From Candidatus Stahliibacteriota bacterium (GTDB lineage Bacteria > Hydrothermota > Tepidihabitantia > SM23-42): a DNA stretch of 14,686 nt. The notes beneath the pieces were generated by a model. The model made no database searches. It worked only from the letters and a program-made list of their open reading frames with translations, and was not told the origin of the DNA. The translations under genes were made by a program, and so were the position numbers. Shown piece after piece: positions 13,668 to 14,686 of this stretch. The stretch's first letter is position 1. Each line of letters starts with the position of its first letter. The DNA lies in the NCBI GenBank assembly GCA_030613445.1, contig JAUWLY010000030.1, forward strand, positions 1 to 14,686. Direction: 5' to 3'.

Positions 13668-13695
13668 AGCATATACCTTGTCCAAAGGCTGTCAC
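13668..13695 (-). promoter_or_regulatory. cassette promoter, copy 5 (degenerate)
   Basis: The -35 GTGACA (13690-13695) and -10 TATGCT (13668-13673) keep the 16-bp spacing and the downstream TATCATATGAGA of the other copies but have lost consensus bases. The -35 overlaps the stop codon of the upstream gene. Confidence 0.55.
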
Positions 13696-14054
13696 TCCTT
13701 CTTTGTTGTGATAGCGGTGACGCCCTTGAAGATCAGCGAAACTGGCAATGAAGGCAACGCAGAACCAGAAAGCTTCAGGGTTACGCCGACACGCAACAGA
13801 CCCTCAACCAACATGTAGAAACCGATAAAACCGAGCAAAAAGGCATTCTTTGGTGATAGGATATGAACCCCGGAGCGAAGTAGAACTTCGCGAAGAAACT
13901 GCCAGCCACAAAACGCCTCCACGAATGACGAGACGATGCCCATGAAACGCGAGTGCCACCAACCGAAGCGGTCTTCAAGTTCTTTTTGCGCACCCGCGGG
14001 TAGAGCACCAACTATTAACACGGCCCACAACAGAATTCCAATAACTATCCGCAT
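13692..14054 (-). CDS. small membrane protein of unknown function
   Basis: The 120-residue protein starts with a signal-peptide-like segment (residues 1-22, 'MRIVIGILLWAVLIVGALPAGA') with an Ala-Gly-Ala-type cleavage site. Further hydrophobic segments lie at about 36-52 and 70-92. I do not recognise the family. Its end (ACAACAAAG before the TGA) resembles an attC entry core but no paired half follows. The ATG at 14054 has AGGA about 11 nt upstream, inside the loop of a small hairpin (14060-14079). Confidence 0.65.
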   Translation of the reverse strand: MRIVIGILLWAVLIVGALPAGAQKELEDRFGWWHSRFMGIVSSFVEAFCGWQFLREVLLRSGVHILSPKNAFLLGFIGFYMLVEGLLRVGVTLKLSGSALPSLPVSLIFKGVTAITTKKE

Positions 14055-14059
14055 AGGTA

Positions 14060-14079
14060 ACGGATTCCTGAAGATCCGT
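14060..14079 (-). promoter_or_regulatory. hairpin around the ribosome-binding site of the small membrane protein gene
   Basis: ACGGAT / ATCCGT form a 6-bp stem with an 8-nt loop CTTCAGGA on the minus strand that exposes AGGA. It may only be a chance structure. Confidence 0.35.
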
Positions 14080-14154
14080 CTAACATAAAGTTATTACACA
14101 GGGTAAACAATCCATCTTGTTGCATTTCATATCTATATTTTCCCGTATGGCAGT

Positions 14155-14686
14155 CTATTTGCTAAGTCTAACAGCTGTACCGTAAGCAAAAAGTTCAGCC
14201 GCACTACCCACAACACTCGTAGTCATATAGCGAACATTGATTATTGCGTCCGTCCCCATCTCTGCAGCCTGTGCGATCATCCTACGGGTAGCAACTACCC
14301 GAGCCTTACCCATCATTTCTGTATATTCAGTCAATTCACCGCCAAGGATCAACCTGACTAAGGCGGACAGATCTTTACCAAGCCAGATAGCAAAGACCGT
14401 ATGCCCTTGGACAAGACCAAGAACCTCTGTGATATCCCGACCAGGTACTGTTGTGGAATTCAACACCAAAACCGTACGCTCAGGTTCAGTAGAAAGTGAT
14501 GCTCTTGCTGATGTCTTTTGTGTCCTTTGTTCGAAAGCAACAGTTATCAGAACAACAAGGACACCCCCCAGAAGGCAAAAAATCGCTGTCCTGAGCCACC
14601 ATGGTACGACTGGATCCTGGGAAACAATCACATGCCAAGGCATCCCGACAAATACTACAGTGAAGAGCCCCAACACGAAGGCAAGC
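14155..14686 (-). CDS. two-TM protein with a YbjQ/UPF0145 domain (5' end outside window)
   Basis: The frame is open to the right edge; a GTG at 14676 is the first possible start in view, but the true start may lie beyond. Two hydrophobic segments (about residues 1-20 and 27-47 from that GTG) precede a charged linker and a domain of about 105 residues. That domain has 'VLVLNSTTVPGRDITEVLGLVQG', then 'ARVVATRRMIAQAAEMGTDAIINVRY', and ends 'ELFAYGTAVRL', the pattern of the YbjQ/UPF0145 family. YbjQ-family proteins are pentameric and of uncertain role. No attC follows the gene. Confidence 0.82.
   Translation of the reverse strand, partial: LAFVLGLFTVVFVGMPWHVIVSQDPVVPWWLRTAIFCLLGGVLVVLITVAFEQRTQKTSARASLSTEPERTVLVLNSTTVPGRDITEVLGLVQGHTVFAIWLGKDLSALVRLILGGELTEYTEMMGKARVVATRRMIAQAAEMGTDAIINVRYMTTSVVGSAAELFAYGTAVRLSK

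Larger units (their letters stand above)
3126..13695 (-). mobile_element. integron gene-cassette array, distal end (9 or so cassettes, no integrase in window)
   Basis: All genes here run on the minus strand and are short. Most end at or inside attC-like sites whose minus-strand borders are YCCAACAA (entry) and GTTAGTT or GTTAATx (exit). Base composition changes sharply from cassette to cassette, for instance G+C-rich at 8732-10378 and A+T-rich elsewhere. Cassette genes point away from attI in known integrons, so the integrase would be expected to the right of the window; the last site at 3126-3201 marks the distal border. Without an integrase in view this could equally be a CALIN (attC cluster lacking an integrase). 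The right border near 13690 is a guess based on where the shared promoter module begins. Confidence 0.85.

Noticed and set aside
14055..14154. Possible attC between the YbjQ-domain gene and the small membrane protein
   Set aside because: No paired AAC/GTT borders with nested arms could be found; only a short hairpin over the ribosome-binding site is present.

Overview
The window reads as the distal part of a sedentary (chromosomal) integron, or of an attC cluster whose integrase lies elsewhere. It sits beside ordinary chromosomal genes of an uncultured, moderately A+T-rich bacterium. I cannot place the phylum. No rRNA, tRNA or CRISPR is visible. Several sigma70-type promoters (TTGACA-like, 16 or 17 bp, TATACT) recur and point to a standard bacterial transcription system.

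Left flank (1-3125, genes on +): the 3' part of a gene whose C-terminus resembles the Xre/MbcA/ParS toxin-binding or SEC-C-associated region; a REP-associated HUH transposase (RAYT) bracketed by two matching REP-like hairpins; and a class II fructose/tagatose-bisphosphate aldolase with its own promoter.

Cassette array (about 3126-13695, every gene on -): gene 3' ends carry attC-like recombination sites (minus-strand core YCCAACAA...GTTAGTT). From right to left, which is the direction of transcription, the cassettes carry: a cupin; a BstYI-like restriction-modification operon; a HEPN-like small protein; a second HEPN/DUF4145-like protein; an Abi_C-type abortive-infection protein; a two-TM protein with a DUF4145-like domain; a SAM methyltransferase; a BsoBI/AvaI-like restriction-modification operon; and a membrane-anchored coiled-coil protein. 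Because genes point left, any integrase and attI would be expected beyond the right edge. Most of the cargo is defence-like.

The most unusual feature is a module repeated at the head of cassettes: a promoter (TTGACA-16 bp-TATACT), a ribosome-binding site, and a short leader reading frame encoding variants of MVNxNxDxYFISTDKLxLG. The leader ends 1-6 nt before the cassette gene in three copies. It is fused in frame to the gene in a fourth, enlarged with a small hairpin in a fifth, and left without promoter and start codon in a sixth. Copies differ largely at third codon positions, so the peptide, or the act of translating it, appears to be conserved. It resembles in principle the translation-enhancing ORF-11 of class 1 attI1, but here it travels with cassettes.

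Right flank (13692-14686, genes on -): a small membrane protein, then the 3' part of a two-TM protein with a YbjQ/UPF0145 domain. Neither has a clear attC.
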